A stretch of 64,000 nt of DNA from JACKJK01 sp046159835 (GTDB lineage: Bacteria; Pseudomonadota; Alphaproteobacteria; Rhizobiales; Tepidamorphaceae). Made by a program: the position numbers and the translations under genes. This document shows, in pieces, positions 8,206 through 16,788 of this stretch. Under the pieces are notes generated by a model that had not been told where the DNA came from, searched no databases, and saw only the letters and a program-made list of their open reading frames with translations. Positions within the stretch are counted from its first letter, which is position 1. Each line of letters begins with the position of its first letter. The stretch is taken from positions 992,001 to 1,056,000 of the forward strand of contig NZ_JBJXCY010000001.1 in the NCBI RefSeq assembly GCF_046159835.1. Direction: 5' to 3'.

Positions 8206-8997
8206 ATGCGATCCGTGACCTTCTGGAGCCTTGTCATCGCGATCCTCGTCTACATGACGATGCCGACGATCGTGGTGCTGATGACCTCCGTCAATCCGAC
8301 GCAGATCCTGGCCTTCCCGCCGGAAGGTGTGTCGTTGCGCTGGTACGAGAAGGTGCTGACCTACCGGGACTTCCAGAAGGCATTCAAGAATGGGCTGATC
8401 GTCACCGGTTGCGCCTCGACGCTCGCGGTCATCGTCGGTTCGGCGTTCGCATGGTTGATCCGCAACTATGCGTTCCGGGGCCGGGGCCTGCTGGAAGCCG
8501 TGCTCTGGTCACCCCTCATCATCCCGCACTTCACGCTTGGCTTCGGGTTCCTGCTGCTTGGCGGCGCGCTCGGCCTGCAGCAGGGCTACACCATGATTGT
8601 TCTGGCGCACATGGTCCTCATCATGCCGTTTGTGACGCGTGCGGTTTACGTCAGCCTCAGCAACATCGATCCCAATCTGTCACGCGCGGCAGCGACGCTT
8701 GGCGCATCGCCCTTCAAGGTGCTGACTCAGGTCGAGTTGCCGCTGGTTCTGCCTGGGATGGCAGGCGGGTGGCTGATTGCCGCGGTGCTGTCGTTCACCG
8801 AGTTCACGGCATCGCTCTACGTGACGGGGAGCCGAACGCAGACCTTGCCTGTCGCTATGTACAACTACATCCGCGAATACGCGGACCCCAGCATCTCCGC
8901 GATTTCGTCGATGCTCATCATCGCGACGACGCTGATCATGTTCTTTGCCGACCGGGTGTTCGGCCTGCGCCGCGTGCTGGCAATCGACAATCACTGA
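8206..8997 (+). CDS. ABC transporter permease (PotC-like)
   Basis: This 263-residue second permease has several transmembrane segments and an EAA loop (AAATLGASPFKVLTQVELPL). PotC-type proteins pair with PotB-type ones to form the channel. It starts 7 bp after the previous stop and ends 66 bp before the ATPase gene, so it is co-transcribed. Substrate identity is as for the binding protein. Confidence 0.88.
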   Translation: MRSVTFWSLVIAILVYMTMPTIVVLMTSVNPTQILAFPPEGVSLRWYEKVLTYRDFQKAFKNGLIVTGCASTLAVIVGSAFAWLIRNYAFRGRGLLEAVLWSPLIIPHFTLGFGFLLLGGALGLQQGYTMIVLAHMVLIMPFVTRAVYVSLSNIDPNLSRAAATLGASPFKVLTQVELPLVLPGMAGGWLIAAVLSFTEFTASLYVTGSRTQTLPVAMYNYIREYADPSISAISSMLIIATTLIMFFADRVFGLRRVLAIDNH

Positions 8998-9063
8998 ACC
9001 GGACTGCGCTTTGCTCACCGGGACGGTGAAAGCGCAATTCGTGATGAGCCATGAGAGGGCATC

Positions 9064-10191
9064 TTGAGAGTGGAAAAGTCAGTAGCCACCCCCGGCGACG
9101 CCAAGCACGCAGTTCAACTGCGCAACGTGCGCAAGGAATTCGGCTCCACCATCGGCGTCAACGACCTGACGCTCGACATCCGTCAGGGCGAGTTCCTGAC
9201 GCTGCTCGGGCCGTCAGGCTGCGGGAAGTCGACACTGCTCGGCATGATCGCCGGGTTCATCACCCCGACGGCCGGCAGAATCGTCGTGGACGGCACCGAC
9301 CTGACCCACGTCGAACCTTACAAGCGCGACATCGGGCTGGTGTTCCAGAACTACGCCCTGTTCCCGCACGTCAACGTCTTCGACAACGTCGCCTTCGGCC
9401 TGAAGATGCGAAAGCTCCCCAAGGCCGAGATCGAGGAGCGAACCCGGCGCGGCATCGCGATGATGAAGCTCGAGGGGCTGGAAAAGCGCCGCGTCCGCCA
9501 GTTGTCCGGCGGGCAGCAGCAGCGCGTGGCGGTGGCGCGCGCCGTGGTGATCCAGCCGAAGGTACTGTTGCTCGACGAACCCCTGTCTGCCCTCGACAAG
9601 AATCTGCGCGCCCAGATGCAGGTCGAACTCTCCGAGTTGCACAGGAGCACCGGCCTGACGACGATCTTCGTCACCCACGACCAGGGCGAGGCGCTCAGCC
9701 TCTCGGACCGCATCGTGGTGATGAACAAGGGGGAGGTGCAGCAGGTCGCCGCGCCGATCGAGTTGTACAAGACGCCTGCAAACGGCTTCGTCGCGTCCTT
9801 CATCGGCGAGATCAACGCCCTGCCGGACGCCCGCTACAGCGTCGACGGGGACACCGCCACGCTGGCGATACAGGGTGTCGGCGAGTTGAAGGCACCCCGC
9901 CGGCCGGAATGGTCATTTGCCAACGGCACCACGGTGCGCTCGTTCCTGCGCCCGGAACAGGTGGTGCCGGTGGAGTTCGGGTCGACGGGGCCCAACCACT
10001 TCGAAGGTGTTGTCGAGGCTCACATCTACCAGGGCGCACAGACGATCACGCGCGTGATGATTGAGGGTATCGGCCTCATTCAGACCCGCGTGAACGGGGC
10101 CGACATCATTGCAAGGCAGCCGGTCGGGGAACGAATGGTGCTTCGCTTCGAGGCCGACGACGCGATCCTGCTGCCGACCGGCTTCGTCTGA
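9064..10191 (+). CDS. ABC transporter ATP-binding protein (PotA-like)
   Basis: This 375-residue ATPase energises the importer. Walker A is GPSGCGKST, the signature is LSGGQQQRVAVARA, Walker B is VLLLDEPLSALD, and the H-loop is FVTHDQ. A C-terminal TOBE-type domain follows from about residue 250. The start is TTG at 9064, or GTG at 9070; GAGAGGG just upstream serves either. It completes the binding protein, two permeases, ATPase set. Confidence 0.9.
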   Translation: MRVEKSVATPGDAKHAVQLRNVRKEFGSTIGVNDLTLDIRQGEFLTLLGPSGCGKSTLLGMIAGFITPTAGRIVVDGTDLTHVEPYKRDIGLVFQNYALFPHVNVFDNVAFGLKMRKLPKAEIEERTRRGIAMMKLEGLEKRRVRQLSGGQQQRVAVARAVVIQPKVLLLDEPLSALDKNLRAQMQVELSELHRSTGLTTIFVTHDQGEALSLSDRIVVMNKGEVQQVAAPIELYKTPANGFVASFIGEINALPDARYSVDGDTATLAIQGVGELKAPRRPEWSFANGTTVRSFLRPEQVVPVEFGSTGPNHFEGVVEAHIYQGAQTITRVMIEGIGLIQTRVNGADIIARQPVGERMVLRFEADDAILLPTGFV

Positions 10192-10205
10192 TCCGTCGGA
10201 CTGAC

Positions 10206-10307
10206 CTATCCCTTCAGGAATTCGTCGCGGATGGGCGTGAAGACCTCAATGACTTCGCCGGCCTCGATGCCGTTCGCGGCATGCTCGACACTGCCGGATG
10301 GCAGCAT
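10206..10307 (-). pseudogene. Cupin-domain gene remnant (C-terminal end only)
   Basis: On the minus strand a short frame reads a typical cupin tail: VEHAANGIEAGEVIEVFTP followed by IRDEFLKG and a TAG stop at 10206-10208. The last His of the cupin metal site (HAANG) and the closing FTPIRDEFL motif are recognisable. An in-frame TGA lies at 10308-10310 and the rest of a cupin gene is absent, replaced by the RND gene 3' end. I read it as the stump of a gene deleted by a past rearrangement. Confidence 0.6.
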
Positions 10308-10313
10308 TCAGGC

Positions 10314-13300
10314 CTACTCGGCGGGCACCTGCCGCGCCGCTTCGGCCCGGGCGGCAGCCTTCCGGCGTTCTTCCGCCGTGCGCCTGCGCGTGAAGACGCG
10401 CATGACGAAGACGTAGAACACCGGCACGAAGAACACCGCGAGCACTGTGGCGGAGATCATCCCGCCGAGCACGCTGGTGCCGATGGCGTTCTGGCTGGCC
10501 GCGCTGGCCCCGCTGGCAATCGCCAGTGGCAGCACGCCGAAGGAAAATGCCAGCGACGTCATGATGATCGGCCGGAAGCGGATCTGGGCTGCCGTCATCG
10601 TTGCCTTGAGCAGCGAGTGACCCTCCGCGCGCAGATCCTTTGCGAACTCGACGATCAGGATCGCGTTCTTCGCCGACAGGCCGATGATCGCGATCAGGCC
10701 GACCTTGAAATACACGTCGTTGGGCATGTCGCGCAGCATCACGGCCAGCACCGTGCCGATGGCGCCGAGCGGCACCACGAGCATGACAGACAGTGGAATT
10801 GTCCAGCTTTCATAGAGCGCCGACAGCAGCAGGAAGACGAACAGGATCGACAGGCCGATCAGCAGCGGGGCCTGGGTGCCCGACTGGATTTCCTGCAGCG
10901 ATTGGCCGGTCCACTCGTAGCCAAAGCCGGACGGCAGTTGCGACATCAGACGCTCCATCTCGGCGATGGCATCGCCCGACGAGTAGCCTGGCGAAGCCTG
11001 GCCGCTGATGCGCACGGAGGGGTAGCCGTTGTAGCCGACGATCTGCAGAGGCCCTCGCAGCCAGTCGATCTCGGCGAAGGCGGAGATCGGCACCAGCCCG
11101 CCGTGGACGTTTTCCACCCGCAGGTCCATCAGGTCCTCGATCTGCATGCGGTCGCCGTCCTTGGCCATGACCATGACGCGCTGCATGCGCCCCGCATTGG
11201 GGAAGTCGTTGATGTAGCGTGAGCCGAGATTGGCCGAGATCGTCGAGTTGATCTGGCTGAACTGGACGCCAAACGTGTTGGCCTTCTCGCGGTCGATGAT
11301 GAGCTGGGCCTGCGCCGCGTCGGGCAGGCCCTCGACCCGCAGCCCGGAGACGATGGGGCTCTGGTTGGCAAGCTCCAGCAGCCGCTGGCGGGCATCGGAC
11401 AGGGCAGCCTGTCCCATGCCGTTGCGGTCCTGCAGGCGGAAGGTGAAGCCGCTCGACGTGCCAAGCCCGCGGATCGGCGGCGGCGACAGCGAGAAGGACC
11501 GCGCGTCCGTGATCTTCTGGAAGATCTGGCCGTTCAGCCGGCCGGCGATTGCCTGCGCGGAATCCTCCGGCCCGCGTTCGCTCCAGTCCTTCAGCGTGAC
11601 GAAGGCGAGGCCGGCATTCTGGCCGACGCCCGAGAAGCTGAAGCCGAGTATGGAGACGATGGCGTTGACCGCATCTTCCTGCTGGACGATGCCCTCGATG
11701 GTCTGCATGACGCTCAGCGTGCGGTTGGCGCTCGCCTCCGCCGGGGCCTGCACGTCGACGATGAGGTAGCCCTGGTCCTCGTTCGGCAGGAAGGAGGAAG
11801 GCAGGCCGATATAGAGCCAGCCGAGCGCACCCACCACCAGCAGGTAGACGAGCATGAACACGCCGGATCGCCGCGCCGTGCGCCCGACAATCGAGCGGTA
11901 GCCCTTCGTGGTGGAGTCGAACTTGCGGTTGAACCAGCCGAAGAAGCCGCCCTTGGAATGGTGGTCCTTGGAGACGGGTTTCAGGAAGGTCGCGCACATG
12001 GCGGGCGTCAGCGAGAGCGCCAAAAAGCCCGAGAACAGGATCGAGGCGACCATCGTCAGGCTGAACTGCTGGTAGATGACGCCCACCGCACCGGGGAAGA
12101 ACGCCATCGGCACGAACACGGCGGTGAGCACCAGCGTGATGCCGACGATGGCACCGGTGATCTGCTTCATCGCCTTGCGCGTCGCTTCCTTTGGCGAAAG
12201 GCCCTCCGTCACCATGATGCGCTCGACGTTCTCGATGACCACGATGGCATCGTCCACGAGAATGCCGATGGCCAGCACCATGGCGAACATGGTCAGGACG
12301 TTGATGGAAAACCCGGCAAGAAACAGCATTGCGCAGGTGCCGAGAAGCGCGATGGGAACGACCAGCGTCGGGATGATCGTGTAGCGGATGTTCTGCAGGA
12401 ACAGGAACATCACCAGGAACACCAGCCCGACCGCTTCCAGCAGCGTGTGCAGCACCTTCTCGATGGACGATTCCACGAACGGGGAGGTGTCATACGGCAC
12501 CTGGTAGGAGATGCCTTCGGGGAAGAATGCCGAAAGCTCCTTCATCAGGTCGCGCACCGCAGCAGAGGTGGAGATGGCATTGCCGGCCGGTGAAAGCTGG
12601 ATGCCGACCGCCGCTGTCGGCTGTCCGTTCAGACGGCTGGAGAGGTTGTAGCTTTCCGCCCCGACTTCCATGCGCGCGATGTCACCGAGGCGCACCGTCG
12701 AGCCATCGGGGTTCGCGCGCAGGACGATGTCCTCGAATTCCTCGACGGACTTGAGCTGACCGCGCACGACGAGGGTGGCTGCAATCTGCTGGTCCGGCGT
12801 CAGCGGTTGCCCGCCGATCTGGCCGGCGGCGACCTGCGCGTTCTGGGCGCGCACGGCGGCAATCACGTCGTCGGGCGTCAGGTTCAGCCCGATCATCTTG
12901 TCCGGGTCGAGCCAGATGCGCAGGGCGCGCTGGCTGGCGAAGAGCTGCGCGCTGCCGACACCCTCGATGCGGCGGATTTCGCCCAGCACGTTGCGGGTCA
13001 TGTAGTCGCCCAGTCCCACCGGATCGATGGTTCCGTCATCGGAGATGAGCGAGACGACCATGAGGAATCCGCTGCTCGCCTGGTTCACCTGGATGCCCTG
13101 GCTGCGCACCGTCTCCGGCAGGCGCGGTTCCACCCGGCGGATACGGTTCTGCACGTCCACGGAGGCCTGGTTGAGCGAGGTGCCGGGGCTGAAGGTCGCA
13201 TTGATGGAGACGCGGCCGGTCGTGTCCGAGGTGGACTCGAAATACATCAGCCCTTCGACGCCGTTCAGCTCTTCCTCGATGGGGCGGGTGACCCCCTGAT

Positions 13301-13472
13301 AGAGGTCCTCGGGCGAGGCGCCGGGATAGTTGGTCTGGATGGTGACCTGCGGCGGCGCGACGCTCGGATATTGCGAGATCGGCAGGAACGGCAGCGTGAT
13401 GATGCCGGCGAGCATGATGAAGATCGCCACCACCCACGCAAAGATCGGGCGCTCGATGAAAAAGCTTGGCAT
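10314..13472 (-). CDS. RND multidrug efflux inner-membrane transporter (AcrB/MexB-like, HAE1)
   Basis: This 1052-residue pump subunit exports hydrophobic compounds using the proton gradient. It begins MPSFFIERPIFAWVVAIFIM and has the two repeated halves of the family. The proton-relay Asp pair is in GILVDDAIVVIENVERIM and the relay Lys in GLSAKNAILIVEFA, so it looks functional. It lies 9 bp after the membrane fusion protein gene and is under the adjacent TetR repressor. No outer-membrane channel gene is in the operon, so it probably borrows a TolC-type protein encoded elsewhere. Confidence 0.95.
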   Translation of the reverse strand: MPSFFIERPIFAWVVAIFIMLAGIITLPFLPISQYPSVAPPQVTIQTNYPGASPEDLYQGVTRPIEEELNGVEGLMYFESTSDTTGRVSINATFSPGTSLNQASVDVQNRIRRVEPRLPETVRSQGIQVNQASSGFLMVVSLISDDGTIDPVGLGDYMTRNVLGEIRRIEGVGSAQLFASQRALRIWLDPDKMIGLNLTPDDVIAAVRAQNAQVAAGQIGGQPLTPDQQIAATLVVRGQLKSVEEFEDIVLRANPDGSTVRLGDIARMEVGAESYNLSSRLNGQPTAAVGIQLSPAGNAISTSAAVRDLMKELSAFFPEGISYQVPYDTSPFVESSIEKVLHTLLEAVGLVFLVMFLFLQNIRYTIIPTLVVPIALLGTCAMLFLAGFSINVLTMFAMVLAIGILVDDAIVVIENVERIMVTEGLSPKEATRKAMKQITGAIVGITLVLTAVFVPMAFFPGAVGVIYQQFSLTMVASILFSGFLALSLTPAMCATFLKPVSKDHHSKGGFFGWFNRKFDSTTKGYRSIVGRTARRSGVFMLVYLLVVGALGWLYIGLPSSFLPNEDQGYLIVDVQAPAEASANRTLSVMQTIEGIVQQEDAVNAIVSILGFSFSGVGQNAGLAFVTLKDWSERGPEDSAQAIAGRLNGQIFQKITDARSFSLSPPPIRGLGTSSGFTFRLQDRNGMGQAALSDARQRLLELANQSPIVSGLRVEGLPDAAQAQLIIDREKANTFGVQFSQINSTISANLGSRYINDFPNAGRMQRVMVMAKDGDRMQIEDLMDLRVENVHGGLVPISAFAEIDWLRGPLQIVGYNGYPSVRISGQASPGYSSGDAIAEMERLMSQLPSGFGYEWTGQSLQEIQSGTQAPLLIGLSILFVFLLLSALYESWTIPLSVMLVVPLGAIGTVLAVMLRDMPNDVYFKVGLIAIIGLSAKNAILIVEFAKDLRAEGHSLLKATMTAAQIRFRPIIMTSLAFSFGVLPLAIASGASAASQNAIGTSVLGGMISATVLAVFFVPVFYVFVMRVFTRRRTAEERRKAAARAEAARQVPAE

Positions 13473-13481
13473 GGGGAGGCC

Positions 13482-14699
13482 CTATCCGGCGTTGGCGGTC
13501 TTGGAGGAGAGGCCCGAGGTGGCGCTTGTGTCCGGCGCCTTCCATTCGACGGGTTTGACCTGCTGGCCGGCCCCGATGCGCTGAAACCCTTCCACGACCA
13601 CGCGGTCGCCAGCTTCAAGGCCTGTCTCGATGACCCAGCGGCTCGTCATGGCGCGCCCCGTGGTCACGGTGCGCCGCTCGAGCTTTTCCTCGCCATTGAC
13701 GATGAAGACGAAGGCCTTGCCGCCGCTGTCGCGCTGCACCGCCTGTTGCGGCACCGAAATCGCGTTGTTCTCGACACCCTGTTCGATCACGACGCGCACA
13801 TACATGCCCGGCAGCAGGTCGCCATCCGGGTTGGGGAACTCGCCGCGCAGCGTGACCTGGCCGGTCGTGGGGTCGACGGTTGCCTCCGAGAACAGCAGCC
13901 GGCCGGTGTGCTCGTAGGGGGTTCCGTCATCGCGAACCAGCCCGACAGGGGCTTCGTCCACGGCGTTGGCCAGATCGCCGTTGCTCGTATAACGCCGCTT
14001 CAGCTCCAGCAATTCGGTCGCCGACTGGGTGAAGTCGGCGTAAACCGGGTCGAGCTGCTGGATGGTTGCAAGGCTCTCGCTGTTGGTGGGGCCGACAAGC
14101 GCGCCCTCGGTGATCAGTGCGCGGCCGATGCGGCCCGAAATCGGGGCCTTCACCTCGGAATATTCTAGATCGAGCTGGGCCGCGCGCAGGTTGGCGCGCG
14201 CCGAGGCGACGTCGGCGTCGGCCTGCGCCAGCATCGACACCGCGTTGTCGTATTGCTGCTGGGAAACCACCTTGCGCTGGCGCAGTTCTTCCTGCCGCCC
14301 GGCCTGCTGGCGCGCTTCGGTCTGGGCCGCTTCGGCGCGCTGCAGCGTGGCCTGCGCGCTTTCCACCTGCACCTGGAACTGCGCCGGGTCGATCCGGTAG
14401 AGCACGTCTCCCTGCTCGACCTGGCTACCCTGCGTGAACACGCGCTCCTGCACGATGCCGGCCACGCGCGGGCGCACTTCGGCGATGCGGGTCGCGGAAA
14501 TGCGGCCCGGCAGGTTGTTGATGATCGGCAGGTTCTCGGCGCGCACCGTGACGATGCTGACCGACGGGGGCGGCGCCTGTGGTGCCTGCTGCGCCTGTCC
14601 GCTCTGCTCCTGTTCGCATGCGCCGAGCAGCAGCGAGAAACCGGCGATCACGACGAGCCGCGAGGCTCTGTGGCCGAGAGTGAAAATCGATTGCGACAA
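13482..14699 (-). CDS. RND efflux periplasmic adaptor lipoprotein (AcrA/MexA-like)
   Basis: This 405-residue membrane fusion protein starts at a TTG (14699) with GGAG seven bases upstream. It then shows a lipoprotein signal ending in the lipobox LLGAC, with the acylated Cys at about residue 28. After a Gln/Pro-rich linker come the biotinyl-lipoyl half-motifs, a long coiled-coil hairpin rich in Ala/Gln/Glu (about residues 95-170), and a beta-barrel C-domain. An open frame upstream of the TTG overlaps the tetR gene and is not coding. It bridges the RND pump to the outer-membrane channel. Confidence 0.92.
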   Translation of the reverse strand: MSQSIFTLGHRASRLVVIAGFSLLLGACEQEQSGQAQQAPQAPPPSVSIVTVRAENLPIINNLPGRISATRIAEVRPRVAGIVQERVFTQGSQVEQGDVLYRIDPAQFQVQVESAQATLQRAEAAQTEARQQAGRQEELRQRKVVSQQQYDNAVSMLAQADADVASARANLRAAQLDLEYSEVKAPISGRIGRALITEGALVGPTNSESLATIQQLDPVYADFTQSATELLELKRRYTSNGDLANAVDEAPVGLVRDDGTPYEHTGRLLFSEATVDPTTGQVTLRGEFPNPDGDLLPGMYVRVVIEQGVENNAISVPQQAVQRDSGGKAFVFIVNGEEKLERRTVTTGRAMTSRWVIETGLEAGDRVVVEGFQRIGAGQQVKPVEWKAPDTSATSGLSSKTANAG

Positions 14700-14764
14700 T
14701 GGTGCTCTCCTTCGAGCAAGTCCTTGGACGCCGCGCTTTCTTTCGCGTCGGCGCGTCAACCGGA

Positions 14765-15331
14765 TCAGTCGGGGTCTGTCTGTGGGTCCTGTCCGATCAG
14801 CCATTCGATGTCGCTGATGAGGCGACGCCGCTCGTCCTTGGTCCAGGTGTGCAGGTCGAAATAATCGAGTGTCTTGAGGCCTTCCGCAGCAAGGAAGGCG
14901 AGGAGGGCGCCGCGTGGCGACGTCGCCGTGCGACGAATCTCGTCGATGCGGGCGCTGTAGGATTCGCGGATCGGCTGGCGCAGGTCGGCTTCCTGGGCAA
15001 GCGCCGCGCACAGGCTGATCGCGACGGCCCGGTCCTCGTCCGCCACGCCGGCGGCAACCGTCGAGACACGGGCCTGGATCGCGCAGTCCGGACCGTCGCC
15101 GATCTTTTCGCGCATGGCGCGGAAGACGGACTCTTCCTCGCACACGCGCCGCGCGATCACGGCGCGGATGAGTTCGTGCTTGGTCTTGTAGTCGTAGAGT
15201 ACGCTGGCCTTGCTGATGCCGGCCTCGGTGGCCACGGCATCAAGCGTCAGACGCGCGGCACCATCGCGCGTCACCACGCGCTGTGCGGCGTCCAGAACGG
15301 CGTCCCGGTCTATCGTGCGGGTGCGGCCCAT
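14765..15331 (-). CDS. TetR/AcrR-family repressor of the RND pump
   Basis: This 188-residue TetR-type regulator has an N-terminal helix-turn-helix (AVLDAAQRVVTRDGAARLTL, then AVATEAGISKASVLYDYKTK). The C-terminal ligand domain diverges from other members. It is first in the tetR-adaptor-pump operon, 65 bp before the adaptor start. A perfect 12-bp palindrome lies between its predicted -10 and its ATG, so autorepression with control of the pump is likely. Confidence 0.92.
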   Translation of the reverse strand: MGRTRTIDRDAVLDAAQRVVTRDGAARLTLDAVATEAGISKASVLYDYKTKHELIRAVIARRVCEEESVFRAMREKIGDGPDCAIQARVSTVAAGVADEDRAVAISLCAALAQEADLRQPIRESYSARIDEIRRTATSPRGALLAFLAAEGLKTLDYFDLHTWTKDERRRLISDIEWLIGQDPQTDPD

Positions 15332-15349
15332 GCCGTCATCCTTAGATTT

Positions 15350-15390
15350 CCAACCGGTTGGTTATATTGCAGCGCAAAAATACCCGTCAA
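15350..15390 (-). promoter_or_regulatory. Promoter and TetR operator of the efflux operon
   Basis: Reading the minus strand, TTGACG (15390-15385), an 18-base spacer, and TATAAC (15366-15361) form a good sigma-70 promoter. Immediately after the -10 lies the perfect palindrome CCAACCGGTTGG (15361-15350), then AAGGATG close to the tetR start. The placement suits repression by the TetR protein. Confidence 0.7.
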
Positions 15391-15586
15391 TGCCGCTGCC
15401 ATGCCGGCACCGCAGGGCTGCGCCCGAGATTCTGCAATTGCGGCGCAACGATCGATCGTCCGGAAAACCGGCTGCCGGCTTCTTCCGCCTGTCGGATGAT
15501 GAAGCGTCCGGCAGGCGAGGGCGCTTGTCACGCAAGCCGGGATTTGCATCTGTGACGCCGGTTGCAGGAGAAGGACAGCTGGCGAA

Positions 15587-16381
15587 ATGACTGAATCGCA
15601 AACCGTGTTGGCGGCACTGGAAGACGGCCTGCTGACGCTGACGCTCAACCGTCCCGAGAAGCTCAATGCCTTCAACGAGGAGATGCACCTGGCGCTGCGT
15701 GCGCAGGTCGAGCGCGCGCACGCAGATGATGTCGTCCGCGCGGTTCTGCTGACAGGGGCCGGGCGCGCATTCTGCGCCGGTCAGGATCTCGGCGACCGTG
15801 ACCCGCGAAAGGGCGGTCCGAGGCCCGACCTCTCCAACACGCTCGGCACCTTCTACCATCCGACACTCCGCCTGATCCGCCAGCTTGAAAAGCCGGTGGT
15901 CTGCGCGGTGAATGGCGTCGCCGCCGGTTCCGGCGCCAACGTGGCGCTCGCCTGCGACATCGTTATCGCCGCGAAGTCGGCCAGGTTCATCCAGTCGTTC
16001 GGCAGGCTCGGCCTCGTACCGGATGCGGGTGGTACGTGGTGGCTGGCGCGCGCGCTTGGCGAGCCGCGCGCTAAGGCGCTTGCCATGACCGCCGAACCGC
16101 TGATGGCCGAGACGGCTGCCGAATGGGGCCTGATCTGGAAGGCGGTTGAGGACGACGCGCTGATGGGCGAGGCGACGGAACTGGCTGCGAAGCTTGCTGC
16201 AGGCCCGACGCTGGGCCTCGGCCTCACCAAGACGCTGATTCAGGCCGCCGCGACCAACGATCTTGAAGCGCATCTGGAGACGGAGCGCGCCGTGCAGCAA
16301 CGGGCCGGCTTCTCGGATGATTACGCCGAAGGCGTGACTGCGTTTCTTGAAAAGCGGTCGCCGGTGTTCAGGGGCAAATAG
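15587..16381 (+). CDS. PaaG-like enoyl-CoA hydratase/isomerase
   Basis: This 264-residue crotonase-fold enzyme has oxyanion-hole segments GRAFCAGQDLGD and GVAAGSGANVALACDI. Instead of the two hydratase glutamates it has Asn and Phe at the aligned positions and carries VPDAGGTWW. That Asp is typical of the PaaG isomerase branch, which acts on ring-epoxide CoA or double-bond isomers in phenylacetate degradation. No other paa genes adjoin it, so it may serve the CoA-ester pathway to its right. It is divergent from tetR with about 255 bp between the starts. Confidence 0.82.
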   Translation: MTESQTVLAALEDGLLTLTLNRPEKLNAFNEEMHLALRAQVERAHADDVVRAVLLTGAGRAFCAGQDLGDRDPRKGGPRPDLSNTLGTFYHPTLRLIRQLEKPVVCAVNGVAAGSGANVALACDIVIAAKSARFIQSFGRLGLVPDAGGTWWLARALGEPRAKALAMTAEPLMAETAAEWGLIWKAVEDDALMGEATELAAKLAAGPTLGLGLTKTLIQAAATNDLEAHLETERAVQQRAGFSDDYAEGVTAFLEKRSPVFRGK

Positions 16382-16410
16382 CCCGCCACTTCTGCCGAGC
16401 GTCGCATCGG

Positions 16411-16433
16411 GTGCAGCAATCATTGTGCTGCAC
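16411..16433 (+). terminator. Hairpin after the PaaG-like gene
   Basis: Arms GTGCAGCA (16411-16418) and TGCTGCAC (16426-16433) pair perfectly around a seven-base loop, 30 bp after the stop codon. There is no T-run, so it is a weak terminator candidate. Confidence 0.4.
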
Positions 16434-16506
16434 GTCGGTTAGGGGAGGCAGAGCCGGAGCCCGTCTTTCGCTTGCGTCTGCGTTGACACAGGGATGCCGG
16501 GGCGGC

Positions 16507-16535
16507 TTGACGGTTCCGCACAGTGGAATTATTGC
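16507..16535 (+). promoter_or_regulatory. Candidate promoter with IclR-type palindrome in the spacer
   Basis: TTGACG (16507-16512) and TATTGC (16530-16535) are separated by 17 bases that contain TTCCGCACAGTGGAA (16514-16528), a near-perfect palindrome. The same motif recurs at 16647 and at the IclR gene promoter, so it is probably that regulator's operator in the 407-bp region before the TRAP operon. Confidence 0.5.
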
Positions 16536-16646
16536 CCCGCGACCGGGGTCGCTCTGCGCGCCAAATCAAGCGCTTTGTACGCTCTATTCGGCTTGAACTG
16601 CGGGCGTTGTCGGACCATCAGGTTGCGAAACGACCGAACAACGATT

Positions 16647-16661
16647 TTCCGCACAGCGGAA
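16647..16661 (+). promoter_or_regulatory. IclR-type operator upstream of the TRAP operon
   Basis: TTCCGCACAGCGGAA is a perfect palindrome with a three-base centre. Its core TTCCGCACAGCGGA also occurs, on the complementary strand, in the IclR promoter region near 22722-22736. A TTGACT element follows at 16681, so it could be an activator or repressor site for the operon that begins at 16789. Confidence 0.6.
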
Positions 16662-16788
16662 GGGATATCCTGTTGTTTTCTTGACTTGCCTTTTGTCGCG
16701 CTGCTTTGGTGAGGCATGGCGCATGACGCGGAGAGAAACCTCTCCACGGCGTCCAAAAAGACAATCGCCACATGGGAGGTTCGGAAAT

